Of a stretch of DNA of 64,000 nucleotides, positions 43,350 to 56,170 are shown in pieces. Below the pieces are notes generated by a model. It was not told the origin of the DNA and did not search any database. It saw nothing but the letters and a program-made list of their open reading frames with translations. The position numbers and the translations under genes were made by a program. Positions within the stretch are counted from its first letter, which is position 1, and every line of letters starts with the position of its first letter. Origin of the DNA: Fomitopsis serialis. Its lineage: Eukaryota > Basidiomycota > Agaricomycetes > Polyporales > Fomitopsidaceae. The stretch covers positions 1 to 64,000 of the forward strand of contig NW_025955162.1 of the NCBI RefSeq assembly GCF_022376445.1, read 5' to 3'.

Positions 43350-45205
43350 CTAAAGCATGCTTAAACAAGATTGGTGGAACTTCTTTTGCAGAATTGAAAG
43401 GGGGACTTGTGTAAATTGGTCTTTAGGCTCTTCAGCATGCTTTTTGTCTTCAATGCACCTATTATGACTGAATATGTAGGAAAAAGACATATTGATTTTT
43501 CCTGATGTGGCTTCTTTCGCCAGCTGTGGCCTGTGTTTGACCTTCCAATGCTTGAATCGGTCCTGTTGCGTACCCTCGAAGCCGCACTCGTTCCAGTCAC
43601 ACTTTCCGACGACCGGCGCCGGCTCCGCCTTCGCGGGGTCCACCGCGTAGTGGTCGGCACGGATGTGCGACCAAACCTCCAACGCAGTGCCTTCCCTCCC
43701 GCACTTCTCCCCATCGCGAATCTTCCACCCACACGTGTTATCGACGGACGGAGGCGGAGGCGGATTCAGCGTGAGTTGGAGCATGGGTCGTGCCTTGGCT
43801 CGGGGTTGGTGAGGTGCCGGTCGGGGCGCGTGTCGCCGTCTTCATCGGCCTCAGATCCTCGTCTCCGCTTCTGTCCGGGCGTTGACGCAGAGAAGGCGAG
43901 TGAATCGGCAGGCACGTAGGATGATGTCCAAGCCGAGCTGGTATACGGCTGTATGTATGGCTGAGGGGGCGCGGATCGCACGAACGTATGGACGAAGGTT
44001 CCGTCCAAAATAGGTGCAGATGGTGTGGTGATACCGGGAGCTCCTCCATCCTCCGATCTCGCACTGGACGCAGAAGCCGCAACGCTGAATGCTCTGTACC
44101 CTTGCCGGGTCTCGACCTGGTCTTCCCTCACGCTATTACGCAGAAGCAAGATCGTCAGTTGCTGCATAAAGGGACGTTCGGCCGCGCCTACGTACGGTAT
44201 CTCGAATGCGGGCCTCATCGGCGCCGCGAGTGCCTGTGTTCCTGTGTAGTAGGTCGTCGTATGCGACTTATGCGCAGAGACGGGCGGCAGGGAATAAGGA
44301 TGAATGCTCGGACGAGTGGTAGTGGTACCAGGGAAGCTGATGCAGCAATCGATTCAGTGAAAGTTGTCAATGAAGCGTCTGTATTGCATACCTGGTTACT
44401 GTCTCTGCGTGGTTGTCCAGCGTCACCCGAGATGACGATGCCTCAGGCTGAGGCTGCGACGAAATTGCAGGAGCCTGGTCCCGGCCTGTCCGAGCTCCCA
44501 CGATAGCTCCTTCCTGTCGTTGAGGCTGCTTGCGGGCAGCACTCCGGCTAGGATCACGGATGATACATAGTCAGTGTCTGTGACGAGGGCTTAGGAGACT
44601 ACAAAGCTACTCACCTCTGTCTCGGAAGCGGTACTACCTTGCGCGCCGCCGGTGTGTCCCGAGATGCAGACCGTCTGGACACCGGAGGTGGTGGTTGAGT
44701 AGGCGAAGGAGGCGAAGGTAAAGGCGATGGGGGCTGTGGAAAGTACAGCAGCGGAGGAGTGGACACGGGCGATGCTGATGATTCCGACGATGGGCTCGTC
44801 GTAGTCAACGAAGGTGTGGAGAGTGACTCAGCACCAATGGACGGCGAGGGCGCGGGGTCTGTTTGGTGTACGCGCTCTACCTCGTCGTTTGAATCGCCGG
44901 TCGAGTTGAAGACGACTGGCTCAGGCAAGCCCCTGGCGACGATGCGCCGTCAGTGAAGTGACCGGGTACAGTGTGTCCCAGTCTTACCTTTCGCCGATGT
45001 CAACTTCCTTCATGAACCCATCGCTATCCCAAAGATGATTGCTATCACCCGACCGGCTGTCGAAGTCGGGCTCCGGCAGCGATTCACTAGCCAACCATCA
45101 GCAGTCGGCTGTAAGATTGGACTGGGAGACATACAACTGGAACAACGCCGAGATCTCGGCAGCGTTGTTGAGCCCGAAGTCAGATATGTCGAGGTCTTGG
45201 AACAT
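43350..45205 (-). pseudogene. Left copy of the duplicated zinc-finger gene, truncated
   Basis: This is the minus-strand homologue of the gene at 56171-57916. ATG 45205 begins MFQDLDISDFGLNNAAEISA. A Ser/Pro-rich exon (44928-44611) and an exon with EDQVETRQGYRAFSVAAS and PSAPILDGTFVHTFVRSAPP (44150-43950) correspond to DETRVANWEGYNAFRT and PSAPVHDGNFVHSFVHAV in the right copy. After a frame change near 43790 the finger region follows: CGWKIRDGEKCGREG…HIRADHYA and the C-x4-C-x11-H-x4-H finger CDWNECGFEGTQQDRFKHWK. Beyond HWKVKH the sequence no longer matches, and the last two fingers of the right copy are absent. This copy therefore looks broken, with a shifted frame and a lost C-terminus. The function is unknown; the protein is likely nuclear, inferred from zinc fingers and basic segments. 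Confidence 0.6.
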
Positions 45206-45577
45206 CGTCGACTTGCTGATGATGGGATTGAAGCTGATAACAATGGTAACCGGGGGGAGGGGAATCAGGTGTGGAAGGAAGGGATGCTGTATAGATGAGG
45301 GGAGTGGATGCTAGTGAGAGGCGCAAGGGAAGAGGATGCGGAGAGGCGGTCGTCGCGGGTAGAGTAGTGAGCCGTGTTTGAGTTGGCGCGTGCAAATTAA
45401 TACCTCATTTCGCGCCCCGCTGAGTACGCTCTGATCCCACTCTCCCTTCCCGCCCGGCCCCGTCACTCCGCTCGCGCGAACCAGACCCAGCGAACCATTC
45501 GGAGCATTACCCTGCTCCGAACAGCCCTCTACGACAGCTCGCCCGTCAGAGCCCCTCGCTCTCGCCCCAGAGACGAC
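45206..45577. promoter_or_regulatory. Left divergent promoter region (inside the inverted repeat)
   Basis: This is the space between the outward zinc-finger start (45205, minus) and the inward ATG at 45578 (plus). Its inner part is nearly identical to the right promoter region. The right copy has TATTTAAT at 56008-56015; here the same site lacks one T. Confidence 0.4.
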
Positions 45578-46260
45578 ATGCGCGACTGCCCGCATCGAGA
45601 CCAAGGCATATCCGGATTTGGGAACTGCGCACAGACCCCCAGCACCGACGGCCTCGTGCCGCGACTTCCTCAGCCATCGGCCGCCAGCCTGCCCTCGATA
45701 TCTGAGCTATCTCGCAACTCCGGACTCGACGACGACCAGTTTTGGGGTCTCTGCTGCCCGAGGTCGACGACAATCCCTCCCACGTTCCAGTGGCTTCGGT
45801 GAGAGGGTACCACTCGGCAGCAGCCGAGCAGTCGTTCCATCCTATGGCTCTTCCAGCAAGCCTCGTCCTCCCAAGAGGCGGTTAGGTCGTATACGCAGTC
45901 TCTGAAGCCGAATATCAGTCCATAGTCACATCCGAACGAGCTTGGCGCACTAAAATTTCTGTCCCCACCTCGAGTGGCTCACTCTCTACCGCCACCTTCA
46001 CGCACCCTGAATGCTCCTACGTTGTTTCCTTTGTCTTCCGCCGCTCCGGGACGAGCGGCGCATCGATAAAGTAAGCGACATGCCTGCTCATTGTGCGACT
46101 TATTCAACTTACACGTCGTGCAACTGACATAGGCGTGGCACTCACTTTCGAACCATCGACGGACATCCTTTGCTTGATGGCAATGTCCTTCCCAGGCCCA
46201 TCGACGACGATAGCCCTGGAACTACAGACGGATCTGTGGCCTGAACACCGTTACGAGCAC
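45357..46260 (+). repeat. Left arm of the ~0.9-kb near-identical inverted repeat
   Basis: This matches the reverse complement of 55138-56053 almost base for base, with scattered substitutions and small indels (for example around 45650). Similarity stops abruptly at both ends: CTCTACCC on the outer side and GTTACGAGCAC on the inner side. It spans the divergent promoter and the start of the inward sequence. Confidence 0.9.
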
Positions 46261-47590
46261 GTCGTGGACCATCGTTTATGATCCGGTCTTCCTTTGCGCT
46301 TACCTCGGATGTCCAGGGGACGTCTCCAACGAATCCGCACCGTGATCAGGCTGTCTGGAATCGTCGAACACATTGACCCGTCGTGAAAGGGCTAAGGCTC
46401 CTCCTACTTGCTCTTCCGATGCTTGCCTCCGTCGTCCTGCTGCGCCAAGTTCCTTCGATGTTACACGACGACAAGGATCTCGTTATCTATATATGGCCGA
46501 CGCTAACGTCGCTCACCTATGGGGGGACGCGTCTGACGGACGAACATCGGTACGTACTCGTCCCCAATGCCTTTTCACCTTTCTGAATACGCAGACCTAC
46601 AGGGCCACTTCTTCAAACCTACTCTCTACGGACTGCGACGTGAGTTCGATGGATTCTCAGTTCACCCATGTCGGATCAGAGACTTACTCTTACTTACCTT
46701 CACACAGGTTGGCGGGCAACAAGACGCAGCCAAGGATTCACAGTACAACTCCACCCACCGCACATCTGCATCGTGGATCGCTACTGCGGGTCGATGCGTG
46801 CTGGCGGATGCTTTGCCCTGTCCTGGCGAAAGAGACCGTGACGTCAGGTATCTCGACAAGCCTATGATCTTCGCATTAACGGCCTTCACGGCTGCACGTA
46901 CCAGTGATGAGGGGCTCGCGACGCGTGACGAGAACCTGAATGTAAGCATCATACCCCTTCAAAGAGGATGCATTTACCATCTGCTCACGAACCTGCACAG
47001 GCTCCGTGAATGGTCAACGTACGGAACGCCCGTTTTCAACAAACTGCAGATCGCGACGCTCGTCCATCCTCCGCAAGTCATACTGTTCAGTAGACATGCG
47101 GGGTTCTATCGGTCGCCCGTATACCTTGTCCCGTTTACCTGACGAAAGTGGTCAAGACGTCACGGTCCTTGATTCTGCTCCCCGTGGACACAATTGGATC
47201 TGTACTTCAGTGCAAGGACAAGATCGCTCCGCCTCTACCCAATTCCAGACGACGCTCGCCCACCCAATGTACCACGGCGCATGCAGGATCGCTGTTCTCG
47301 AACACCGCGTAGTGACCCAGCAGTCTCATGCATATCCAACGAACCTCCGAAGGCTCGAGGCTCAGAAAGTTATCCTGGCCGTGGTACGCATGTCACGGCA
47401 TGCCTCCTCGTGGGTACTTCTGTCGTCTGCTACGGATGTGTCGACTTTCCTCGACACGGTCTTCTCTAGGCACGAGGGTCAGCATGAGACGGCAATGCAA
47501 AGAAACGTCTGGCCAACGACGTACTTACGGAACGAACCTACGACCTCGGAATGGAGCGCTGGTTCACCGAGTGCCCTGTGGACGATCAAT
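45578..47590 (+). pseudogene. Left inward sequence, unidentified and decayed
   Basis: The inward partner of the zinc-finger gene begins at a conserved ATG (45578, MRDCPHRDQGISGFGNCAQT). In a frame read from about 45745, SLLPEVDDNPSHVPVASVRG then HPMALPASLVLPRGG is followed by an in-frame TAG near 45883, where the right copy has CAG. Further on, RLTDEHRYVLVPNAF (46535-46575) corresponds to RLTDEHPCASVRDGL in the right copy, but in shifted frames. Frame changes and stops recur in both copies, so I cannot give a full product and I recognise no domain. It may be a decayed gene or a rapidly evolving multi-exon one. Confidence 0.35.
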
Positions 47591-48740
47591 TGACGAACCC
47601 CTTTCTGCGGTGTCCAGATCGAACAAGGAAGAGAAACGCATAGAAGGTGGCGAACCTCTGAACGGGCCATCAGGCCGCGGAATGAACAGCGGGACCGTTG
47701 GCCAAAAATCTATGCGGGTAATCTTCGACAAGGGTCTTTGCGGTATCAGGAGCGTACTCAAGCTCCAACACCGAAATGTTGTCGCAAGCCCTCAAATCTC
47801 TCATGAACCTTACGAATCGACGAACGAGCCTCAAGTATACCACCCATTGGAGGAATCAGCCGCTCGATGTCGAGGGCCTCACCTTCGATGGCAGAGACAG
47901 GCCTAGCCGCAAGCGTGCCAGCACATCGGGCGCGACGACCACCTGGGGCATCCCTCGCCGCGTGGACCAGATCCACAAGTGCGCTCATGAAACGTGCGAG
48001 CATCATGGTACTGAGAACGAGGCCCGTCCCTGCTCCGCGATTGCGATGGAGCACCAGCTGATGCGTAGTGCTCTCTTCGCGTGTTTGCTGGGTGCGCAAG
48101 AAACAGCCACACGCGATTGATCGAAGAGCATATGGCTGTTTCCGCGGCGACCTTCGTGAACGTCGTACCCCTGGGGCGGGCTTCCCGTTCGTGGAGGTGG
48201 ACGACGCATACGTCCAGAAGACTATGGGGTGGCAGTGGCTTGAAAGGAGGCGACGCGACTTGGGGTGCATATACGGAAACCAAGAACGTATCGCCAGGTC
48301 TGCTTGCGAGGGTCGATCGCCTGTTCCAGAGTGCACTCCGGACCCAGCACTGCGACGGACCTACCAGCGCTTATTCCGATCCTCTCGGAGCGTCATGCGC
48401 AGAACGAGTTCGCGGGTTGCGAATGGACATCCAGTGGCCTAACTCTGGCACCATGCGCAGGCTTGATTAGCCACACGGCGTCGATGATCACTACGCACCA
48501 GTTGTACGCGCCAGGCCAACCAAGGTTCCGGTACGGGTCGCCATTCAGGTGTGGAAGCGAATGGTAGCTTACTGCGGGTTGACGCAGACCTTTCCGTGTC
48601 ATGGACCCTCTCTGACGGATGGCGAGCATAGGGTAGTGGTCCCTGCGGGCAGCCGGGTATGGTACTGGCGGGCGCTCCCTAGCTGTGGCGCACGATCGCA
48701 CCGAGGAAGTTGCCCGATGCCTGGGAGCAACTAGTCAGCA
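47591..48740. other. Left inner part of the inverted duplication, weakly conserved
   Basis: Recognisable counterparts exist in reverse orientation on the right. TNRRTSLKYTTHWRNQPLDVE (47815-47870, plus) pairs with INERTSLKYVTY…HQPVDVE (about 53800-53730, minus), and PRFRYGSPFR (about 48520-48550) with VRFRYRSPFR (about 53410-53380). No intact gene was read. Confidence 0.45.
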
Positions 48741-51700
48741 AGCCGCAGTGATATGCCGGGGCATGGAATGGTGAGGTCGTCCTTCGTCTCCGCGACCTGT
48801 AGCAGAATCAGGCATGTGAGTGGCATGAAACCGCGATGTAGGACCAACTGACGTTCAACTCGCTGACACCGGCCGGGTTTGCAGGTGGGGTTGGACTACC
48901 GAGCCTGCGTTACCTCAAGGCGGGCCTGAATGGCGTCGCGCACTCCTCGCTCAATACAACCGCAGCACCGGCGGTCGGTAACGACTGGGGGAGCTGGGGC
49001 AATATACAAGCAAGAGCATGGGCAGGGGGAGACATTCGCATGGGAGAGATAGGGAAGGGGCCTTTTGGGGGGCATTTATTTATTGTCACGACACAGACAA
49101 CAAAAGTCCTCAGACGCGGAGGCCAACCCAGACAAGACCACCAAAATCCACGGAGAAAGCCTGCACCCCTATCGCCCGTTGCCTCCTTTAGGGCCGGCAC
49201 GACTCCATTGGATGGGAGCGCTTGCCACGTGGAGAGGCTGCGAATAGGCGGCCAAGATCGAATCTCAGCCCTCGAGTTGTTTGCGTGTGCTGTGGTTTTG
49301 CGACACAACGTACTCACTGGGATCTTCATAGGATCCGCACACATAACCAATAAGGATAGAATGGCATTATGAGCCAGTGATATACACGTGCCCTTACACA
49401 TTCTATCCGAGTTCGTGTAAATTCCTGTCGCCACACAACGGTGGCCACAACGCGGGCACTTCCTTTCCTGGCGATAGATCCACGCGACCCGCCATCAGAT
49501 GGCGTTGAACTTCGCGTGTCTTCTGTCGCCCAGTATGGCAAGAGCGCCTTGCCGGGCTTGGCAATTAAAGGTCGTACCGTTTGGTCGGTGCCTCGGGCCC
49601 GCCTCGGGCCGGTTCAACTTCCACGACTCGAACAACTCTCGAACAGAACACGTTCATCGATCGATACAACCACTCACTGCTGTCAAGTCTCAGGCTCAGA
49701 ACAGGCCGCTTCGTTTCGCTGTCGCTCTTGGTCACTGGCCACTACGATTGTACATCGCATGCGTACAGCGTTAGCATACGTACCGTGACGGGCATCCGAG
49801 TCGTCACGTTGACTGACCAGCCCTTCACTTCGCAGCACAACCTCGGTCCTCAGTCGGGTACCCGCGTATGTTGGTCAGAGGAGCATTGAATTCTGATGGG
49901 CGATACTTACTCGCCATCCTGTCAGACAGTCTTCGCGCTTGTTCTACCGAGCCCCGACCACGTCACCACCGTGTCTGATCAGAAGGACTGCAAGCTGGGG
50001 GCTCTCGACGTGCAGAGCATGCGGAAGTACCGCGTCCAACACCTCCGTGAATGGTGGCGATGGAGAGCATCGAACAGGCTGGGTCCATCGGGACCAAACC
50101 AGAACGGTCTTCCTGTCGCAGCGCTCATACGCACTTGCGAGGTATGCTTATCAGTTTCCTGTCCTCCATCACTCTAGAACTCACCCATCACGTTTCGCAG
50201 CCAGTCTTGGTCGGTAAACCGGTTCAACTCGTGTCAGTGGAGTAAGACCAAGGGAACAATTGCGGAGGACTTCAGGCCCGGCGCACTGAATAGCCGACAC
50301 TTCCCCTATGCATTGTCCGCCTCGAAGAGGTATGCTCTTGCGCATCTGAGAGTACGCTGCCGAACATGAATAGGCGAGGACCCGTCGGTTTTATCCCCCT
50401 CTTCATGCTGAGCGCTCAACTTGCCACTGCAGACCAAATCGACACCGTTCGCCTGACCAGACGCGCCGGAATGTTGCTCGACCGCCGCGTTCAGACAGCG
50501 ACGCTCAAAGAGCAAGCGGTACGTCGTGCTTCCGTTCACGCAGTGGCACATGCTCACGTTCCTCTGACCAGGCTGTGGCTGAGTCGCGCCCACCGGCATT
50601 CACCTAATACCCGTTACTCCCTACACAACCATACGGTTTCTAATCAAGGCGATCGTGCACGGTACTCCTTCCGTCAACGATGTCTGCATGTCGCACCTGA
50701 TGCTAAGTCTGGCGCTCGAAATCGACAAGATATCCAGGAGTCGTGCCGTTGCAGATCGATCCCTTCCAGCGATCGTCCTCGTAACGTCGTCCTTATGTCC
50801 AGAGATTTACGCGGTCGTGACTCCCGACAGAGCTCTTCAGCCGACCGTATGCGGGATGATTTATCCAAGTATCTCTGATCGATACGCGGAGCTTGCACTC
50901 GCTTGACTGGAGATACTGTAGCTCCTCCACCTGCTGTTGTTAGCGTTTTACGACAGAGGACGTGACACAAGACTGCACGTGTTCGCACCATGCGATATAA
51001 TGTCAATGACCATTGTGCGAGGCGTATGTGCAAGACGGAGACAGAATCGACCCTCGTTGCGCTCGACAGCTCGACGAAAGTCGCTGAGGCGAGCCCGGAT
51101 TTTCATCACGTCTAGATCTTCTGCGTCCAACGTAACGGTAAAGGTAAGGCGCGCCGAGCTCGGCTTCGATCGTGGGGAAGATAGAGCTCTGATAGGCGCG
51201 TGCGAACTTCCGCTAGTGGGGCGGCGGGTGGCACCGGTATGGCTCACCATATTGGGCAGTCCTCACCGTCAGTGTCCACTGTCCGCCGTACGTAGAGGGT
51301 TGTCGACTTACACGTTCTCAAGTATGAAGCCAAAAGTTATACACGTATTCTTCAGAACATCATGGGCGTTCTCAGATGCGCTGCTCGGGCATGATGCTCC
51401 TGAAAATGATGTCGCCGTCATTAAGTGCCTAAAATCGCGGTAAATAACGCACCAATAAGAACCTTGTTCCCCGCGTCGAGTGCCTAGATTCAGATCCTCG
51501 CCGCCACGCTGCGGCCGCACTGGTCTCCACGCGGCAATCAACGCCCCCCAAACGAGTCGCCACGACACCGGAGAGGCAAGCGAGGGCCGAGGACAGGGGC
51601 ATCCACAAGACTTTCTCCTGACTTTCTCCGTGGACCTCGCCGTGGACTGGAGCTTTTTGTCTGCCTCCGCGCCTGATACATCTTGTTGTTTGTGTCGCGA

Positions 51701-52500
51701 CGATATCAACCCCCTCCTCTGCTGCAAAGATAACCCCCTCCTCCTCCTCCTCCTCCTCCTCCTCCTCCTCCTCCTCCTCCTCCTCGTACCGCATCCCTCC
51801 GGTCGACCTTGCCTGCCAGCTCTGTGATGACTCATATGCTGCTGTGAGCGTGAGCTCGCGAAAACGGGCCTTGACGCCAGGACACTACCCCGAGTTGAGT
51901 GAGTTCCCGCAGAGGTCGCGGAGCATCACCTGGCAGCGAGTATGTAACAGGCCGCGCTCAGAAACTTCAGTATCACTCACATGGCCGTTTTCATGTAGAG
52001 ATCTTGCGTTGTGTACATTCCACGATAGTTCAATCCTTCGAGGCGAGATTCGCAATCCCGTATACCGCGTACCCATCGTGGTGAGATCCTGGCGCTACCT
52101 TACGCAGAGGTCAGTCTGTTTCAGCCATGCTGCTGCCCATGACCCACTCACCTCACGCTCTGGCGACTGGATAGTCCCCTGAGGTGTGAGACAAGGCGCG
52201 GTGCGCACGACGGTCGATAGCGCTCGGTTCGCCGGATGTCCGAAGATGACCGCGTGGCGTATCCAAGAAACGCACGACATAATAAGGTAGGGCCTGCGTC
52301 GATAGGTAAGTCCAACGAGGTTGTACACAAGCTCAATGACTCGCACCTGTCCAGGCTCCAGCTGTCTTCATGCGCCAGACAAGTTCATTCCCGAGTCGTT
52401 GATGAGTTTCCACAGATAGGATCGGTGCATTGATCCGTGTGGTCCTGCGAAAACTGGCAGTGATGTTGTAGTGCCCGATGCCAGAGTTTGCTCTGTGCGC
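48741..52500. other. Centre of the inverted duplication, no gene recognised
   Basis: Frames up to about 175 codons occur on both strands but none carries a recognisable domain or a reliable exon chain. Candidate coding pieces near 49440-49890 and 49900-50180 (plus) are unassigned. I see no clear mirror symmetry in the central ~3.5 kb, so the original junction is either eroded or contains unrelated sequence. Confidence 0.4.
51736..51785. repeat. (CTC)n microsatellite
   Basis: About 16 uninterrupted CTC/TCC triplets. They give artificial poly-Leu and poly-Glu frames on the two strands, which I do not treat as coding. Confidence 0.9.
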
Positions 52501-55500
52501 GGGAAGACGGCCTCGTCGACGCACTTGGCTTCGCGGGCTCCCGACTTGCGGGCCTCTTTTAGGTTCGTCGGCTTGTTCGAGGTTCATGAAGAGTGGCGGT
52601 GACGAGTTAACCTTGCCCGTTCTTCGCATGCGCAGATAGTCTAGTGCATAATTGGCTCGGACACTGCGTATCGCATTCATTCTAGCAATCTACGTCGTGG
52701 GTCCTTGGTTAACGCATCCGTGTCCCATCCCGAGGGTCGGGGTCATAGGCGAGGCATGTCTCGTCCTTGTTCTCGGGCGACGATGTGGATCGTGTGCGGA
52801 GAGCATCGACAAGCAGATCGGGACATGTACAGGCCAGATGTGGATACATGTCCGCACGACATGGCATGTCCCGGCAGTCGTACTGCACGGGTAGGAGATG
52901 ACTTCGGTGCGACTGTGGTATCTAGACCCCGAGGCGCTGGCCCGTGACTCGCATCTGGCTGTCCTCCTGACCGGTGAGTTGACGAGGCGAGCTACGCGTA
53001 AACGTAAGGATGGAGCTCCGCAGGATGCATCGTTACAGATCGGTTCGTTCCTGCCCGAATGTTGCCTGGTGACGTGTCAGCGGCCTATCCTTGTGTATAT
53101 CGAATTTGCATGTCCGAAGCATCCTATTCGCGGAAAGAGGATGGATGCGTCGTCATGACGTGCTGAGGGTAGAACCGTTCGCCGTCGTGCCGCGTTCCCG
53201 TCGTCGCTTGATGATGGTGTGGGTATAGGCCGAGCGAAGGGGTGGTACACTTCAACTTCCCGACTTGCGGGGCCTCCAGCGTCGTCACGATGTGTTGTTC
53301 GTCGGTGTGGATGGAAACGTTGTCTGGATGCGCATCGTTGACGACCTGGAGACCCTGTGGAGTCGTCATTCGTTTCCACGCCCGGAATGGCGACCTGTAC
53401 CTGAATCTGACCCCTTCACCGGTTGCGGCGTGATTCTTGACGTCGTCTGGCTGATCACGCCTGCCCCTGGCGGCACAGTTAGGCAACGAGATCTCTTTGC
53501 GACGTCCCGTTAACCGACGCACTCGACATGAGCACTGGCAAGGTCACCGTAGCGCCGGATCCCCAGTCGACACTGGATAAGACGAATGGCCCTCGCAGAC
53601 GGACCTGGCATCGCGGTCTCCTTTTATGTGCTTGCTCTGCGCATGCGCGCCGAAGGCCTATCGCCCCGTTCCAGATTACTCGTGCCACCCATAGCCTTCT
53701 GGACCTATGCGTTTCAATGGTGCGTCATCCTCAACATCGACGGGCTGATGTCTCCTTCAATAGGTGACGTACTTGAGGCTCGTGCGTTCATTGATGAGAA
53801 TCGAGACGGATGTAAGCTAGGGCTTGCGATTGTGTTTCGGTGTCGGAGCCTCAGTACACCGGATACCGCGAAGATCTTGGTCGAAGATTGCCCATAGACC
53901 CTTGGTCAGCGGTTCCGCTGGCCATTCCGAGGCCTGAGGTTCGCCGTCGGCCATGGTTTCAAATGCCTTGTCAACTCGTGCTGACCCGAGCACGCAGAGA
54001 AACCCTTGCCAAGGAAAGTCGAACCATCCATCGGTTGAACGATGACACGATCACCGACGAGTATGTATGTCGTGACAGGCGTAATGCGATCAGGCCGAGC
54101 GGCGGGCGTTCGGGGTTCGTTCCATATGAACGAGAGAACGAGACTGCTGTGGTGCTCGCCTCAGTACGCAGTGTCTGAGGAAAGCGCCCTTGCATGCGCT
54201 GGGTCACTGTGTCAGGGCGAGTTATGCACGAAGTTGGAGCGCGGGGGGGCTCATCGTCTCTGCTCCAAAGTACAGACCCCGTTGTGGACGTGGGGAACTA
54301 GGATCTCGGGCCGTGATGTCTCGACCACATCTGCTAGTCGTACAGGATCAGGTGTGCGAGCCGTGAATCGGTTCTGGTCGTCCTCTGAGCAGCACCACTT
54401 GCGGAGGATGGTCAAGCTCCCTGGCATCGTCGTGATCTGCGGTTTGTTGGATGTTTGGGCACGGTCGTTACGCACGCGTCTCCGATGTGTTTACGACTCT
54501 GCGCGAGCTCGTGAGACGACGGTATCTGCTTCTCTGAAGATGCTCACCTTCAACAGGGGCGGCCTTCACGGCTCTATGCAAATCATGAGGGGCTGAACTG
54601 CTGCTAGTACATAGGGTGCAGGGAGAACTTGGAAGTTCGTAGGTATGTCGAGATACCAAGACATCACTGGAGCCAGGATGAGGCAACACGACCAGATGCG
54701 TGGTAGTTGTCCACGACGATGCCAGCTCGCGGTACGTGGTGTTGTTGTGTGGATCTTTGTTTCTTCCAGGCAGTGTTCAGTGATCTAGGTTACCCGCCAA
54801 CCTGTACAAAGGTCAGTCCATTGTTTGAAGGAAGTGAGAATGATCTAACCAACTCACGTCGCTGTCTATGTGTGAGGAAATAGCGTAACGAGTACGGTGT
54901 ACTCAGGAAAGATGTGAGACCATCGCGGACGGATGCACACGGATGCTCGTCTGTCAGACGTTTCCATAGGTGAGCGACGTCCGGTTTGGCCAGATAGACA
55001 GCGAGACTGAGCTTGTCGTATAGCATCGAGGTAACTTGGTGGATAAGGACGACGGGGGCGGGCGTTGGCCACGATGCAGAAGAGAAGGTGGGAAGAATCG
55101 AGTCGTGATGAAGTAGCGTAATGAACGATGCAAGGCTGTGCTCGTAACGGCGTTCAGGCCACAAATCCGTCTCGTAGTTCCAGGGCTATCGTCGTCAATG
55201 GGCCTGGGAAGGACAATGCCATTAAGCAAAGGATGACCGTCGATGGTTCGAAAGTGAGTGCCACGCCTATGTCAGTTGCACGACGTGTAAGTTGAATAAG
55301 TCGCACAATGAGCAGGCATGTCGCTTACTTTATCGATGCGCCGCTCGTCCCGGAGTGGCAGAAGACACAGGCAACAACGTAGGAGCGTTCAGGGTGCGTG
55401 AAGGTGGCGGTAGAGAGTGAGCCACTCGAGGTGGCGACAGAAATTGTAGTGCGCCAAGCTCGTTTGGATGTGACTATGGACTGATATTCGGCTTCAGAGA

Positions 55501-55830
55501 CTGTGTATACGACCTGACCGCCTCTTGGGAGGACGAGGCTTGCTGGAAGAGCCATAGGATGGAACGACTGCTCGGCTGCTGCCGAGTGGTACCCTCTCAC
55601 CGAAGCCACTGGAACGTGGGAGGGATTGTCGTCGACCTCGGGCAGCAGAGACCCCAAAACTGGTCGTCGTCGAGTCCGGAGTGGCGAGATAGCTCAGATA
55701 TCGAGGGCAGGCTGGCGGCCGATGGCTGAGGAAGCCGCGGCAAGTCGCGGCAAGAGGCCGTCGGTGCTGGGGTCTGTGCGCAGTTCCCAAATCCGGATAT
55801 GCCTTGGTCTCGATGCGGGCAGTCGCGCAT
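52501..55830 (-). pseudogene. Right inward sequence, unidentified and decayed
   Basis: This is the counterpart of 45578-48740 in reverse orientation. From about 55660 the minus strand reads SLLPEVDDNPSHVPVASVRG…LPRGGQVVYTVSEAEYQSIV…FCHSGTSGASIK without the stop found on the left, then a plausible GT-AG intron (about 55330-55265). A later frame (55164-54790) gives LYDKLSLAVYLAKPDVAHLW and RLTDEHPCASVRDGLTSFLS, and a further piece reads PEILVPHVHNGVCTLEQ (near 54290). Stops near 53700-53790 interrupt the distal part. No family was recognised. The 5' third could still be translated; the remainder looks decayed. Confidence 0.35.
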
Positions 55831-56053
55831 GTCGTCTCTGGGGCGAGAGCGAGGGGCTCTGACGGGCGAGCCTGTCGCAGAGGGCTGTTCGGAGCAGGGT
55901 AATGCTCCGAATGGTTCGCTGGGTCTGGTTCGCGCGAGCGGAGTGACGGGGCCGGGCGGGAAGGGAGAGTGGGATCAGAGCGTACTCAGCGGGGCGCGAA
56001 ATGAGGTATTTAATTTGCACGCGCCAACTCAAACACGGCTCGCTACTCTACCC
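55138..56053 (-). repeat. Right arm of the ~0.9-kb near-identical inverted repeat
   Basis: This is the reverse complement of 45357-46260. It includes the conserved inward ATG (55830 on the minus strand) and a TATA-like TATTTAAT at 56008-56015 on the side of the outward zinc-finger gene. Confidence 0.9.
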
Positions 56054-56170
56054 ACGACCATCACCTTTCTGCGCCCTCCTGTCCTGCGCCTCCCCCAAAC
56101 CTTCCTACTCCCTCTACCCTTGCCTCGTTCATATATCCACACTCGATTTTATTCTGTAGTATCCAGCAAC
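55831..56170. promoter_or_regulatory. Right divergent promoter region
   Basis: This is the space between the inward ATG (55830, minus) and the outward zinc-finger ATG (56171, plus). TATTTAAT at 56008-56015 and CATATATCC near 56130 are candidate core elements. Most of the region is shared with the left copy. Confidence 0.4.

Noticed and set aside
49040..49200. A second copy of the 119-bp retroposon
   Set aside because: It shares only TTTATT…ATTGTCAC-like words with 14780-14898; no matching tail or target duplication was found.
51308..51835. ORFs with poly-Arg, poly-Glu or poly-Leu tracts
   Set aside because: Translation of the (CTC)n microsatellite; flanking residues show no domain.
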